Shown piece after piece: positions 15,290 to 24,233 of a DNA stretch of 64,000 nucleotides. Below the pieces are notes generated by a model that saw nothing but the letters and a program-made list of their open reading frames with translations, did not search any database and was not told the DNA's origin. Numbering within the stretch: position 1 is the stretch's first letter; the number at the start of each line of letters is the position of its first letter. The position numbers and the translations under genes were made by a program. The DNA comes from Lentzea albida (GTDB lineage: Bacteria; Actinomycetota; Actinomycetes; Mycobacteriales; Pseudonocardiaceae), in NCBI RefSeq assembly GCF_900111005.1, contig NZ_FOFV01000010.1, positions 186,001-250,000 of the forward strand. The letters are read 5' to 3'.

Positions 15290-17729
15290 GGGGCACCGCG
15301 AGGAGGTCGTTGGCACAGCGCAGGACCAGCGGTCCGGTGAAGGCCGCGGGATCGACGGCGGCGTCCGTGCGGACGTGGAACACGCGCACCTCCCCGGCGA
15401 GCATCGGCACGAGCGCGTCGTCCACGACGGCGTCCGGCGCGACCCGGTCGGCCAGCACCGCCACGTCGCGGGCGAACGAGTCCGCGCGCACCTCGACCTC
15501 GTACCCGCCGCGCACCGCCTCCGCCCGCGCGGTGAGGGGACGCGGGTCGTACGCCAGCTCGAGGTCCTCCCGGAACGGCAGGATCGCGCGGGCCTCCGCA
15601 GTGGTCGCCACGATCACCTCCGCGTCCTCGTGCGCCGTGCTCAGCAACGCCTCGTCCAGGTCCACGGCGAGGACCGAGCGGGGCGGCACCGTCCGGCGCA
15701 GTCTAGTCAGGTGCAGCGTGACGCCCCGGAACGTCTGCCGGTCCAGGGTGAGGTGCGCGTCCCACGGCTCGTCGTGGTCGTTGACGGCGATGAGCACCGT
15801 CCGGCCGTCGCGCGGCTGGAAGGTCAGCAGCCGCGGCGCGAACGCGTGCCGCAGCCCGTACCAGAGCGGCTTCAGGCGTTCCTCGCCGTCGACGGCCGCC
15901 CAGGACGTGACGGGCCAGCAGTCGTTGAGCTGCCACACGACCGCACCGGCGGTGCGCGGCCACCACGAGCGGAAGTGCTCGATGCCGAAGCCCACGGCCC
16001 GCGCCTGGTTGAGCTGCGTCGCCCAGTGCCAGTCCTCGAACCGTTCGGGGACGGGCAGGTGCGAGGCCAGTCCGCGCACGAGCTTGCCGTTGCCGTCCTC
16101 CGCCTTCTGGTGCAACAGGAAGCTCGGCGACTCCGGGGTCAGCGGCCGGTCGTGGATCCAGCGGGTGAGCGTGGACCACGACGGGGGGCCCTGGAACCCG
16201 AACTCCGAGCAGAACCGCGGCACGTGGTCGCGGTAGCGCCGGTAGTCCACCTCGTTCCAGACCTGCCAGTCGTGGCGCGTGCCGTGGTCCTCGTCGTTCG
16301 GGTGGTGCTCGCCGGGGCTGTACGGGCTGCTGGGGCAGTAGAACCGGGTCGGGTCGAGCTCGGCCACGATCGACGGCAGCAGCTCGTCGTAGTAGCCGAG
16401 GCCCCACGTGCGGCCGTCGAGCTGCTCGGGCCAGCCCCAGTCGGCGAACCCCCACATGTTCTCGTTGCCGCCGTTCCACAACGCCAGCGAGGGGTGGGAC
16501 ATCAGGCGCGCGACGTTCTCCCGCGCCTCGGCCTCCAGCTCGCCGCGCACCGGCTCCTCCTCCGGGTACGCGGCGCACGCGAGCGCGAAGTCCTGCCACA
16601 CCAGCACACCGCGCTCGTCGCAGACGTCGTAGAAGTCGTCGGACTCGTAGATCCCGCCGCCCCACACCCGCAGCAGGTTGACGTGCGCGTCCACGGCCTG
16701 GTCGACGCGCCGCACCAGCCGCTCGCGCGTGATCCGGGTGAGGAAGTGGTCGTCGGGGATCCAGTTGGCGCCCTTGACGAACACCGGCCGGTCGTTCACG
16801 AAGACGGTGAACGGCGTGCCGTGCTCGTCCGGTGTCGTGTCGACGGTGACCGTGCGGAACCCGATCCGCTTCGCCGTGCTGTCGAGCAGCTCGGAGTCGG
16901 TGCGCAGCACGACGTCCAGGTTGTAGAGCGGCTGGTCGCCGTACCCGGCCGGCCACCACAGCTCGGCGCCGGGCACCTCGACACGGGCGATGACCGTCGT
17001 CTGCCCGGCGGGGACGGCGACGGTGCGCTTGTGCGCGCCCAGGGTGACCTGCAGCGTGAGGTCCTCGTCCTCAGCCCACTCGAGGTCGACGTGCACCTCG
17101 ACCCGGCCGGTGCCGTCCGCGACCGTCACGACCGGGCGGACCCGCGCGAGACGCGCGGTGTGCCAGCGTTCGAGGCGGACCGGCCGCCAGATCCCCGCGG
17201 TCTGCAGGTCGGGTCCCCAGTCCCAGCCGAAGCTGCACGCCATCTTGCGGACCATGTTGAACGGGTGGGTGTTGACGTGCTCACGCCGGCCCAGCGCGGC
17301 CTCGACCTTCTCCGCGTGGGTCAGCGCCGAGGAGAACGACACGGTGAGGTCGTTGGCGCCGTCCCGCAGGAGTTCCCGCACGTCGAAGCGGTAGCCGCGG
17401 TGCATGTTCGCGGTGTGGCCGACCAGCGCGCCGTTCAGTTCGACGGTGGCGATCGTGTCCAGGCCGTCGAAGACGAGGTCGACCCGCTGCCCGGAGGTGA
17501 CGGCGGCGGCGAGGAACGTCGTGTCGTAGCGCCAGTCCGCGCGGTGCATCCAGGTGAGCTCCTCCTCGGCGCGGTCGAGGAACGGGTCGGTGATCAGCCC
17601 GGACGCGAGCAGGTCGAGGTGCGTGCCACCGGGCACGGTCGCGGGCACCGTCCGGCCGCGGACGTTGTCCGGCACCTCGGTCGTGGTCGCGGTCAGCTGC
17701 CAGCCGTCGTGCAGGTACTGGCGGATCAA
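15279..17729 (-). CDS. GH2 beta-mannosidase
   Basis: Intracellular exo-glycosidase of 816 residues that would release mannose from manno-oligosaccharides. The N-terminal sandwich (YLHDGWQLTATTTEVPDNVR, VPGGTHLDLLASGLI) is typical of beta-mannosidases, as are HPFNMVRKMACSFGWDWGPD and GANWIPDDHFLTRIT. The acid/base glutamate is in WNGGNENMWGF and the nucleophile in FCSEFGFQGPPSW. No signal peptide. The start is TTG at 17729, overlapping the ATPase stop as TTGA, which couples the two. It is the catabolic enzyme of a transporter operon whose promoter is at 22.8 kb. Confidence 0.92.
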   Translation of the reverse strand: MIRQYLHDGWQLTATTTEVPDNVRGRTVPATVPGGTHLDLLASGLITDPFLDRAEEELTWMHRADWRYDTTFLAAAVTSGQRVDLVFDGLDTIATVELNGALVGHTANMHRGYRFDVRELLRDGANDLTVSFSSALTHAEKVEAALGRREHVNTHPFNMVRKMACSFGWDWGPDLQTAGIWRPVRLERWHTARLARVRPVVTVADGTGRVEVHVDLEWAEDEDLTLQVTLGAHKRTVAVPAGQTTVIARVEVPGAELWWPAGYGDQPLYNLDVVLRTDSELLDSTAKRIGFRTVTVDTTPDEHGTPFTVFVNDRPVFVKGANWIPDDHFLTRITRERLVRRVDQAVDAHVNLLRVWGGGIYESDDFYDVCDERGVLVWQDFALACAAYPEEEPVRGELEAEARENVARLMSHPSLALWNGGNENMWGFADWGWPEQLDGRTWGLGYYDELLPSIVAELDPTRFYCPSSPYSPGEHHPNDEDHGTRHDWQVWNEVDYRRYRDHVPRFCSEFGFQGPPSWSTLTRWIHDRPLTPESPSFLLHQKAEDGNGKLVRGLASHLPVPERFEDWHWATQLNQARAVGFGIEHFRSWWPRTAGAVVWQLNDCWPVTSWAAVDGEERLKPLWYGLRHAFAPRLLTFQPRDGRTVLIAVNDHDEPWDAHLTLDRQTFRGVTLHLTRLRRTVPPRSVLAVDLDEALLSTAHEDAEVIVATTAEARAILPFREDLELAYDPRPLTARAEAVRGGYEVEVRADSFARDVAVLADRVAPDAVVDDALVPMLAGEVRVFHVRTDAAVDPAAFTGPLVLRCANDLLAVPRVR

Positions 17730-18481
17730 GACGAACCTCCCAGGTGGAAACGGGTGTCGGGGTTGGGCGCGGCGGCCGCGAGGCGGCGGGTGTAGGGGTC
17801 CTGCGGGCGCAGCAGGACGTCGTCGCTCGGCCCGCGTTCGACGACGCGGCCCTGGTGCATCACCAGGACTTCATCGGAGAAGTGCCGGGCGGTGGCCAGG
17901 TCGTGGGTGATGTAGAGGACGGCCAGGTCCTCCTCGCGTTGCAACCGGTCCAGCAGCTTCAGCACGCCGAGCCGGATCGAGACGTCCAACATGGACACCG
18001 GCTCGTCCGCGACGATCACCTTCGCGCCCGGCGCGAGCGCGCGGGCGATCGCGACCCGCTGCCGTTGCCCGCCGGAGAGCTCGTGCGGGCGCCTTCGTGC
18101 GAAGTCCGGACTGAGGCTCACCCGCTCCAGCAGGTGGGGCACTTCGGCCCGCGACCGCCCGTGCAGGAGCAACGGCCGGGCGAGGTGGTGTTCGACCGTG
18201 TGGAACGGGTTGAGCGACGCGAACGGGTCCTGGAAGATCATCTGGACGTGGTCGCGGTAGGCGCGGTCCGGCACGGGGGAGCCGTCCGGCCCGGTCAGCG
18301 TGATCTCCCCGGACGTCGGGCGGACCAGGCGGGCGATCATCCTCGCCACCGTCGACTTGCCCGAGCCGGACGCGCCGACCAGCGCGACCGTCCGACCGGC
18401 GGTGAGCGTGAACGAGACCCCGTCGACCGCGCGGTGCCGATGGAAGGTCTTGCAGAGGTCGCGGACTTCGAGCGCGGTCAC
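17726..18481 (-). CDS. Oligopeptide/oligosaccharide ABC transporter ATP-binding protein (OppF-like)
   Basis: A 251-residue nucleotide-binding subunit. Walker A GASGSGKST at about residue 37, the Q-loop FQDPFASLNP, the signature LSGGQRQRVAIARAL, Walker B VIVADEP and the switch histidine in ITHDLATARHF are present; the C terminus has the DPYTRRL motif common to Opp/Dpp ATPases. GTG 18481 overlaps the preceding stop as GTGA. It pairs with the ATPase half of the upstream fusion protein. Confidence 0.93.
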   Translation of the reverse strand: MTALEVRDLCKTFHRHRAVDGVSFTLTAGRTVALVGASGSGKSTVARMIARLVRPTSGEITLTGPDGSPVPDRAYRDHVQMIFQDPFASLNPFHTVEHHLARPLLLHGRSRAEVPHLLERVSLSPDFARRRPHELSGGQRQRVAIARALAPGAKVIVADEPVSMLDVSIRLGVLKLLDRLQREEDLAVLYITHDLATARHFSDEVLVMHQGRVVERGPSDDVLLRPQDPYTRRLAAAAPNPDTRFHLGGSS

Positions 18482-20148
18482 AGCAGGGCTCCTCGCTCGC
18501 CGGTCAGACTGGGGAACGACGCCAGCAGCCGGCGCGTGTAGGGGTGCTGGGGCCGCAGGTAGATCTCCTCGGCCGTCGCGTACTCGACGACCTCGCCGTC
18601 GCGCATGACCGCGATCCTGTCGCTCAGCTCCAGCAGCAGCGGCAGGTCGTGCGTGATGAACACGACCGCGAACCGCAGTTCGTCGCGCAACCGTTTGATC
18701 TCGTTGAGGATCTCCCGCTGCACCAGCACGTCGAGCGCGGTGGTGGGCTCGTCCATGATCATGACCTGCGGTTCGAGCAGCAACGCCATCGCGATCATCA
18801 CGCGCTGCCGCATGCCGCCGGACAGCTCGTGCGGGTACGAGCCGAGCCGCGCCGGGTCGACGCCGACGAGCCGGAGCACCTCCGCGCACCGGTCCTCGCG
18901 GTCCGAGGAGGACATCGACGGCCGGTGCGTGCGCAGGACGTCCTGCAGCTGCGCGCGGATCGGGGTGACCGGGTTCAGCGAGTTCATCGCGCCCTGGAAC
19001 ACCATCGACAACCGGACCCAGCGGAACCGGCGCAGCTCCTCCGGGTCCAGCGCCAGCACGTCGATCCCGTCGAACACCACCGATCCGGAGGTGACCTCGG
19101 CGGGCGGCCGGTGCAGGCGGTTGATCGCGTACGCGAGGGTGGTCTTGCCACAGCCGGACTCGCCCGCCAGGCCGAGGATCTCGCCACGCCGCAACGTCAG
19201 CGACACGTCCTTGACCGCGTGGACGGGTGAGGCGCCCTGGTAGACGACGTTGAGGTCGTGGACCGTGAGCACGGCGTCGCCGGATTCCACCACGGGCGTG
19301 GTGGCCACGACGTCACCGCGCCGCCGGGCCTTGTCGCGCAACGCCGGGTTGATGATCTCGTCGATGCTGAAGTTGATGAGCGCCAGCGCACCGCCGAACA
19401 ACGCGATGATCAACCCCGGCGGGACGAACCACCACCACGCCTCCCGCTGCAGCGCGAACCCGTTCTGCGCGTAGTAGAGCATCGTGCCGAGCGTCGAGGA
19501 GTCGGCCGCGCCCAGCCCGAGGAACGACAGCCCCGCCTCGCTCAGGATCGCCAGCACGACCGCGAAGACGAACTGGGACGCGAGGATCGGCAGCAGGTTC
19601 GGCAGGATCTCCACGCAGATCACCCGCCAGGTCTTCTCGCCGGACACCCGCGCCGCGGCCACGTAGTCCCTGTTGCGCAACGACAACGTTTGCGCGCGCA
19701 GGACCCGGGCCGCCGCGGCCCAGCCGGTGATCGCCAGCACCAGCGAGATCGTCCACGTGCCGCGCTGGTCCGCCGGCACGAACCCGGCCACCACGATCAC
19801 CAGCGGCAGGCCGGGGATCACCAGCATCACGTTGGAGAACAACGAGAACACCTCGTCGACGACCCCGCCCGCGTACGCGCCGACGATGCCGAAGACCCCG
19901 GACAGCACCGTCGCCATGACGCCGACCAGCAGACCGATCCACAACGAGCCGCGGGTGGCGTGGGTGAGCTGGGCGAGCACGTCCTGGCCGGTGATCGTGG
20001 TGCCCAGCAGGTGGTCGCCGCCGGGCGGGATGAGCCCGATGTCCCTGATCGTGGCGGGATCGCCGGTCAGCAACGGGCCGATGAGTCCGAAGAGGACGAT
20101 CAGACCGGCCAGGACCAGGCCGGTGGTGAGTTTCGCGGACCTGGTCAC
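18478..20148 (-). CDS. Fused ABC permease-ATPase (OppC-OppD fusion)
   Basis: A 556-residue fusion of two normally separate subunits. Residues 1 to about 265 form an OppC-type permease with the EAA-like loop RVSGEKTWRVICVEILPNLL and helices such as LVLAGLIVLFGLIGPLL. After a linker (RRRGDVVATTPVVESG) comes an OppD-type ATPase: Walker A GESGCGKTT, signature LSGGMRQRVMIAMAL, Walker B VMIMDEPTTALDV and the switch in ITHDLPLLLELS. No stop or frameshift separates the halves. GTG 20148 overlaps the previous stop as GTGA. Confidence 0.92.
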   Translation of the reverse strand: MTRSAKLTTGLVLAGLIVLFGLIGPLLTGDPATIRDIGLIPPGGDHLLGTTITGQDVLAQLTHATRGSLWIGLLVGVMATVLSGVFGIVGAYAGGVVDEVFSLFSNVMLVIPGLPLVIVVAGFVPADQRGTWTISLVLAITGWAAAARVLRAQTLSLRNRDYVAAARVSGEKTWRVICVEILPNLLPILASQFVFAVVLAILSEAGLSFLGLGAADSSTLGTMLYYAQNGFALQREAWWWFVPPGLIIALFGGALALINFSIDEIINPALRDKARRRGDVVATTPVVESGDAVLTVHDLNVVYQGASPVHAVKDVSLTLRRGEILGLAGESGCGKTTLAYAINRLHRPPAEVTSGSVVFDGIDVLALDPEELRRFRWVRLSMVFQGAMNSLNPVTPIRAQLQDVLRTHRPSMSSSDREDRCAEVLRLVGVDPARLGSYPHELSGGMRQRVMIAMALLLEPQVMIMDEPTTALDVLVQREILNEIKRLRDELRFAVVFITHDLPLLLELSDRIAVMRDGEVVEYATAEEIYLRPQHPYTRRLLASFPSLTGERGALL

Positions 20149-21143
20149 GACACCGTGCTCCGATCCCTCGTGCGGGCGTCGATCAACCCGTAGAGCAGGT
20201 CGACCAGCAGGTTCGCGCCGAGCACCGCGATCGTGATCACCAGGAAGATCCCCTGCATGAGCGCGTAGTCGTTGTTCTGCACGGCTTGGAGGAGCTTCGA
20301 GCCGATGCCGGGGTAGGAGAACACCTGCTCGGTGACGATCGACCCCGACACCACGAACCCCAGGGAGATCGCGAACCCGGCGACCGACGGCAGCACGGCG
20401 TTGCGCGCCGCGTACCGGACCATGACCCGGCTGCCGGTCAGGCCCTTGGCCCGCGCGGTCAGCACGTAGTCCTCGGACATGGCCGACACCATCATGTTGC
20501 GCATCCCGAGCAGCCAGCCGCCCACCGACGACAGGACGATCGTCAGCGCGGGCAGCGTGCCGTGGTACAGCGCCGAGCCGAGGAACTCCGGACTCCAGCC
20601 GGGGTCCAGGACCACGTCGTACCCGCCGTTCAGCGGGAACCAGCCGAGGCCCGACGAGAGCAGCGCGACGAGGATCAGCGCCAGCCAGAAGTACGGCACC
20701 GCCGACAACATGGTGGTCGCGGGCACCAGCGAGTCGAGCCAGGTGCCGCGCTTCCAGCCGACCAGGGCACCGAGCCCGACGCCGAGCACGAACGAGATCA
20801 GCGTGGCGAGCCCGACCAGCACGACCGTCCACGGCAGCGAGTCGCCGATCACGTCCGAGACCTTCGCCGGGAACGCGCTGACCGACACCCCGAGGTCCCC
20901 GCGCGCCAGGTTGCCCAGGTACGCGAAGTACTCCCGCACGAACGACTCGCGCCCGCCCGTGCCGAGCAACGTCTCGTAGGCCTGGCGCGCGGCCGGGTCC
21001 ACGGACCCGCCGCGCTGCTGGAGCTTGGCCATCAGGATGTCCACCGGGTTGCCCGGCAGCAGGCGGGGGATGACGAAGTTCAGCGTCACCGCCGCCCACA
21101 GCGCCGCCAGGTAGAAGGCGATCTTGCGCAGGTGGTAGCCCAT
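20145..21143 (-). CDS. Oligopeptide/oligosaccharide ABC transporter permease (OppB-like)
   Basis: A 332-residue permease with six predicted helices. Marks of the family are the N-terminal LWAAVTLNFVIPRLLPGNPV, the loop DYVLTARAKGLTGSRVMVRY and TEQVFSYPGIGSKLLQAV. ATG 21143 lies two bases after the stop of the binding-protein gene. With the fused permease-ATPase it forms the membrane part of the importer; the context with a beta-mannosidase suggests manno-oligosaccharides rather than peptides. Confidence 0.92.
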   Translation of the reverse strand: MGYHLRKIAFYLAALWAAVTLNFVIPRLLPGNPVDILMAKLQQRGGSVDPAARQAYETLLGTGGRESFVREYFAYLGNLARGDLGVSVSAFPAKVSDVIGDSLPWTVVLVGLATLISFVLGVGLGALVGWKRGTWLDSLVPATTMLSAVPYFWLALILVALLSSGLGWFPLNGGYDVVLDPGWSPEFLGSALYHGTLPALTIVLSSVGGWLLGMRNMMVSAMSEDYVLTARAKGLTGSRVMVRYAARNAVLPSVAGFAISLGFVVSGSIVTEQVFSYPGIGSKLLQAVQNNDYALMQGIFLVITIAVLGANLLVDLLYGLIDARTRDRSTVS

Positions 21144-21145
21144 GC

Positions 21146-22810
21146 TCAGGACCCGGCCGGCTTGAGCTTCGCGTACACCTGCGAGGCGTCCGGCCGCTTC
21201 CACACGGCGGGGAACGCGTAGAGGTCGTCCTTCGTCGGCCAGCCCGTGAAGGCCTTGTCGTTGTACTCGGTCGGCACGCCGCCGGTCAGCACCGGGATGT
21301 ACGGCATGGACTTCTCGAGCTCGACCTGGATGGTGTCGTAGTGCTGCTGGCGCGAGGGGTCGCCGCGGTCGGTCTTCTTGAGCTCGGCCAGCGCGGCGTC
21401 CACGGTGGCGTTGCTGAACCGGGAGAAGTTCGGGTTCGCGGCCTGCCCGACGGGCGCGGTCGTCGCAGTCGAGAAGAAGTAGCTGTAGGTGTAGTACGGG
21501 TCGGGCGCCGGACCCTGCTCGACCGAGTCGATCAGCAGCTCGAACTGGCCGCGGCCGCGCGCGTCCGCCCACTCGTTCCACGACAGCTGCTGCGGGGTGA
21601 TCTTGATGCCGATCTTCAGCAGCTGCTGGGCCAGCGTCTCGAGCGTGGTGATGTAGTCGGTCCAGCCGGCGACCACCTTGACGGTCAGCGCGAGCGGCTT
21701 GCCGTCCTTGGCGTAGATGCCGTCGGGACCCTTCGCGTAGCCGGCGGCGGTGAGGATCTTGTCGGACTCGGCCGTGTCGGCCTCCATCGGTGCCATGCGG
21801 TCGGTGAGCTTCGTGCTGATCAGCGACTCGTCGCGCGGCTGGAGGGTGTAACCGGGGGACATCGCGCTCGCGGTGTTCTGGAACGCCAGCGAGTTGATCT
21901 GCGTGCGGTTCATGCCGTGGTAGATCGCCTGGCGCACGGCCGGATCGGTCTGGGCGCCCTGGCAGCCGAGTTGTGCGTTGGAGCAGGTGAACAGCGCGAC
22001 CTGGTTCAGCGGCAGCGTGATCACCTTGTAGCCCGGGTAGTTCTTCTCGACGTCCTCGATGTCCGGAACGGGGCCGGTCTGCCAGTCGATCGAGCCCGCC
22101 TTGAGCGCGTCCACACCGGCCTGGTTGCCGGACAGCGACAGGTACCTGACCTGCTTGAGCGCGGGCTCACCACCCCAGTACTTCGGGTTCGACTTCAGGG
22201 TGAACGACTGGGCCTTGAACTCGCCCAGCTGGAACGGGCCCGTACCGACGGGGTTCGGGTTCACCTCGGTCGCCGGTGTGGCGTAGCTCTTCCAGACGTG
22301 CTCGGGCACGATCCACAGCTGGCCGAGCACCTGTGGTCCGTCCATGTAGGACGGCTCGGGGAACTTGACCACCACGTGCGTGTCGTCGACGGCGGTGGTC
22401 GTGCCCTTGAAGCCCGTCCTGTTGACGGCCGGGGTCTTGGCCACCATGTCGAGTGTGAACTTGACGTCCTCCGCGGTGAACTTCTCGCCGTCGGACCAGG
22501 TCACGCCGTCTCTGAGCGTGATCGAGAGCTCCGTGCCGTCCGCGTTCCAGCCGAACTCGGTGCCGAGCATCGGCTTCGGCGGGACGTCCTTCGCGATGTT
22601 GAAGAAGAACAGCGGTTCGTAGATCGTGCCCGGCCCCTCGATCTGGGTGGGGGCGTAGGGGTTGAAGTTGAGCTGGTAGTCGCCGGCCTGCCCGGTGTAG
22701 ACGACGAGCGTGTCGCGTGCCCGGCCCGCTCCGCCGGAGCCGGAGCAGGCGGCCGTGGCCGCGATGACCACCGCGAGACCGACAGCGCTGAGCCGCTTGT
22801 GCAGGAACAT
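21146..22810 (-). CDS. ABC transporter substrate-binding lipoprotein (SBP_bac_5 family)
   Basis: A 554-residue solute-binding lipoprotein. The signal peptide MFLHKRLSAVGLAVVIAATA ends in a lipobox with Cys at residue 22, anchoring it outside the membrane. Family marks are GTIYEPLFFFN, the stretch LRDGVTWSDGEKFTAEDVKF and DRGDPSRQQHYDTIQVEL. SBP_bac_5 proteins bind oligopeptides, but in cellulose and mannan degraders many bind oligosaccharides; the operon's GH2 mannosidase favours manno-oligosaccharides. ATG 22810 has GGAGGATCAACG just before it. The promoter and probable ROK operator lie at 22849-22878. Confidence 0.92.
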   Translation of the reverse strand: MFLHKRLSAVGLAVVIAATAACSGSGGAGRARDTLVVYTGQAGDYQLNFNPYAPTQIEGPGTIYEPLFFFNIAKDVPPKPMLGTEFGWNADGTELSITLRDGVTWSDGEKFTAEDVKFTLDMVAKTPAVNRTGFKGTTTAVDDTHVVVKFPEPSYMDGPQVLGQLWIVPEHVWKSYATPATEVNPNPVGTGPFQLGEFKAQSFTLKSNPKYWGGEPALKQVRYLSLSGNQAGVDALKAGSIDWQTGPVPDIEDVEKNYPGYKVITLPLNQVALFTCSNAQLGCQGAQTDPAVRQAIYHGMNRTQINSLAFQNTASAMSPGYTLQPRDESLISTKLTDRMAPMEADTAESDKILTAAGYAKGPDGIYAKDGKPLALTVKVVAGWTDYITTLETLAQQLLKIGIKITPQQLSWNEWADARGRGQFELLIDSVEQGPAPDPYYTYSYFFSTATTAPVGQAANPNFSRFSNATVDAALAELKKTDRGDPSRQQHYDTIQVELEKSMPYIPVLTGGVPTEYNDKAFTGWPTKDDLYAFPAVWKRPDASQVYAKLKPAGS

Positions 22811-22848
22811 CGTTGATCCTCCCCGAGGCTGGGTGGTGCGCGGCGAGG

Positions 22849-22878
22849 ATTCTTCAGTTACTAAACAAAGAAAGTCAA
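22849..22878 (-). promoter_or_regulatory. Promoter and probable ROK-repressor operator of the mannan-type operon
   Basis: On the minus strand TTGACT (22878-22873) is a good -35 and AAGAAT (22854-22849) a plausible -10, 18 bases apart. Between and over them lies the interrupted palindrome CTTCAGTTACTAAACAAAG (22852-22870), in which CTT, TTA, TAA and AAG pair symmetrically. A T/A-rich island in such GC-rich DNA is what ROK-type repressors bind. The divergent ROK gene is the obvious candidate. Confidence 0.55.
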
Positions 22879-22903
22879 CGCCTGAGGATGCTTTACTGAT
22901 CCC

Positions 22904-22925
22904 GAACCTGTCGACGGGCAGGTTC
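22904..22925. promoter_or_regulatory. Inverted repeat upstream of the ROK gene
   Basis: Perfect 7-base arms GAACCTG and CAGGTTC separated by eight bases, ending 21 bases before the ROK start codon. It may be an autoregulatory site or an mRNA leader hairpin. Confidence 0.35.
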
Positions 22926-22946
22926 GTCGTTCGACGGAGGAGTGCA

Positions 22947-24173
22947 GTGAGCGGACCGGCGCGGGTGACCCACGCCAGCACCAGGGCGGCCGTGCTGGAC
23001 CTGGTCAGGGCGGCCGGCATGATCAGCCGGGTCGGCCTGGTCAACGCCACCGGGCTGACCGGCGGGACGATCTCCACGGTTGTGCGCGGCCTGATCGACG
23101 AGGGCCTCGTCGCCGAGACCGGGCACGCCGAGTCGACCGGTGGGAAGCGCCGGGTGATGCTCCAGCTCAACCACTTCGCGCGCTACGCCGTCGGCGTGCA
23201 CCTCGACGACGCGCGGATCACCTACGTGCTGACGAACCTCGGCGGCGCGGTCGTCGCCCGGATCTCCCGCGCGGGTGCCGCCGCCGACGAGCCCGCGGCC
23301 GTGGTCGCGAGGGTGGCCCGCGAGGTCGACGCGCTGATCGACAGCGTCGGTGTCGAACGCGGTCGAATCCTCGGCCTGGGCCTCGTGGCGGCCCGCCCGG
23401 CGGAGCACCAGGAGTTCGGCCGCGCACTCGAGCGCGCCACGGCCCTGCCCGTGGTCCTGGACCACGACGCGACGGCGGCGGCGATCGGCGAGCACTGGTC
23501 CGGCGGCGTCGGTGCGACCTCGACGTTCGCCGCGCTGTTCATGGGCACCGGCATCGGCGCGGGCATCTTGCTCGGCGGCACCACCTACCGCGGCCCGAGC
23601 GGCCACACCGGCGAGATCGGCCACACCTGCCTCGACCTCGACGGCCCGCGGTGCTGGTGCGGAGCGCGGGGCTGCCTGGAGGTGCTGGCCGGCCCCGCCG
23701 CCGTCGTCGAACAGGCCCGCGCCGACCGTGCGCTGAGCCGTGCGGCCGGCCTGGTCGGCGGCAGGACCCGCGCGGCCACCCCGGTGGCGGCGGACTTCGC
23801 GGCCATCAGCAGGGCCGCCCGCCAGGGCAACACCCGCGCGGTGGCGCTGCTCGAACGCTCCGCCCGCTACATCGCCGCGGCGGCCAGGGGCCTCGCGAAC
23901 GTGCTGGACCTGGAGGTCCTGGTCCTCACCGGCCCGAGCTTCGCGATCGCGGGCTCCGTCTACCTGCCCGTCCTGCGCGCCGAACTCGACAGCGCGTTCA
24001 TCGCCCGCGACGCCCACCCGATCTCCGTGCGCCTGTCCCCGTCGGCCGCCTCGGCCCCGGCGATCGGCGCGGCCGCCATCGTGCTGCAGTCGGAACTGGT
24101 GCCGCGCCGCCAGGGCCTGCGCCTGCCCGACGACCTGGCGGCGGAGGAACCACCGGTCTTCCTCGCCCGCTGA
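22947..24173 (+). CDS. ROK-family transcriptional repressor
   Basis: A 408-residue regulator: an N-terminal winged helix (ISRVGLVNATGLTGGTISTV then VVRGLIDEGLV) joined to a ROK sugar-kinase-like domain. The ROK half has the nucleotide loop MGTGIGAGILLGG, the HTGEIGHTCLDLDG motif and the zinc-binding CWCGARGCLEVL; the latter is standard for NagC/XylR/Mlc-type members. GTG 22947 has GGAGGAGTGCA directly upstream; longer frames lack a ribosome site. It is divergent from the mannan-type operon and probably represses it until a sugar is bound. Confidence 0.92.
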   Translation: MSGPARVTHASTRAAVLDLVRAAGMISRVGLVNATGLTGGTISTVVRGLIDEGLVAETGHAESTGGKRRVMLQLNHFARYAVGVHLDDARITYVLTNLGGAVVARISRAGAAADEPAAVVARVAREVDALIDSVGVERGRILGLGLVAARPAEHQEFGRALERATALPVVLDHDATAAAIGEHWSGGVGATSTFAALFMGTGIGAGILLGGTTYRGPSGHTGEIGHTCLDLDGPRCWCGARGCLEVLAGPAAVVEQARADRALSRAAGLVGGRTRAATPVAADFAAISRAARQGNTRAVALLERSARYIAAAARGLANVLDLEVLVLTGPSFAIAGSVYLPVLRAELDSAFIARDAHPISVRLSPSAASAPAIGAAAIVLQSELVPRRQGLRLPDDLAAEEPPVFLAR

Positions 24174-24176
24174 GGA

Positions 24177-24194
24177 ATTGCGCTCTCGCGCAAT
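24177..24194. terminator. Small hairpin after the ROK gene
   Basis: Arms ATTGCGC and GCGCAAT with a TCTC loop, beginning three bases after the ROK stop codon. Probably the ROK terminator, though it also lies 40 bases upstream of the next gene. Confidence 0.55.
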
Positions 24195-24233
24195 AGCTAC
24201 TGGGCGTGCGCGCGAGCGTTGTTAACTGCCGCC

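Noticed and set aside
14859..17795. 978-residue open frame on the plus strand opposite the mannosidase
   Set aside because: Shadow of the GH2 gene, whose catalytic motifs are intact on the minus strand.
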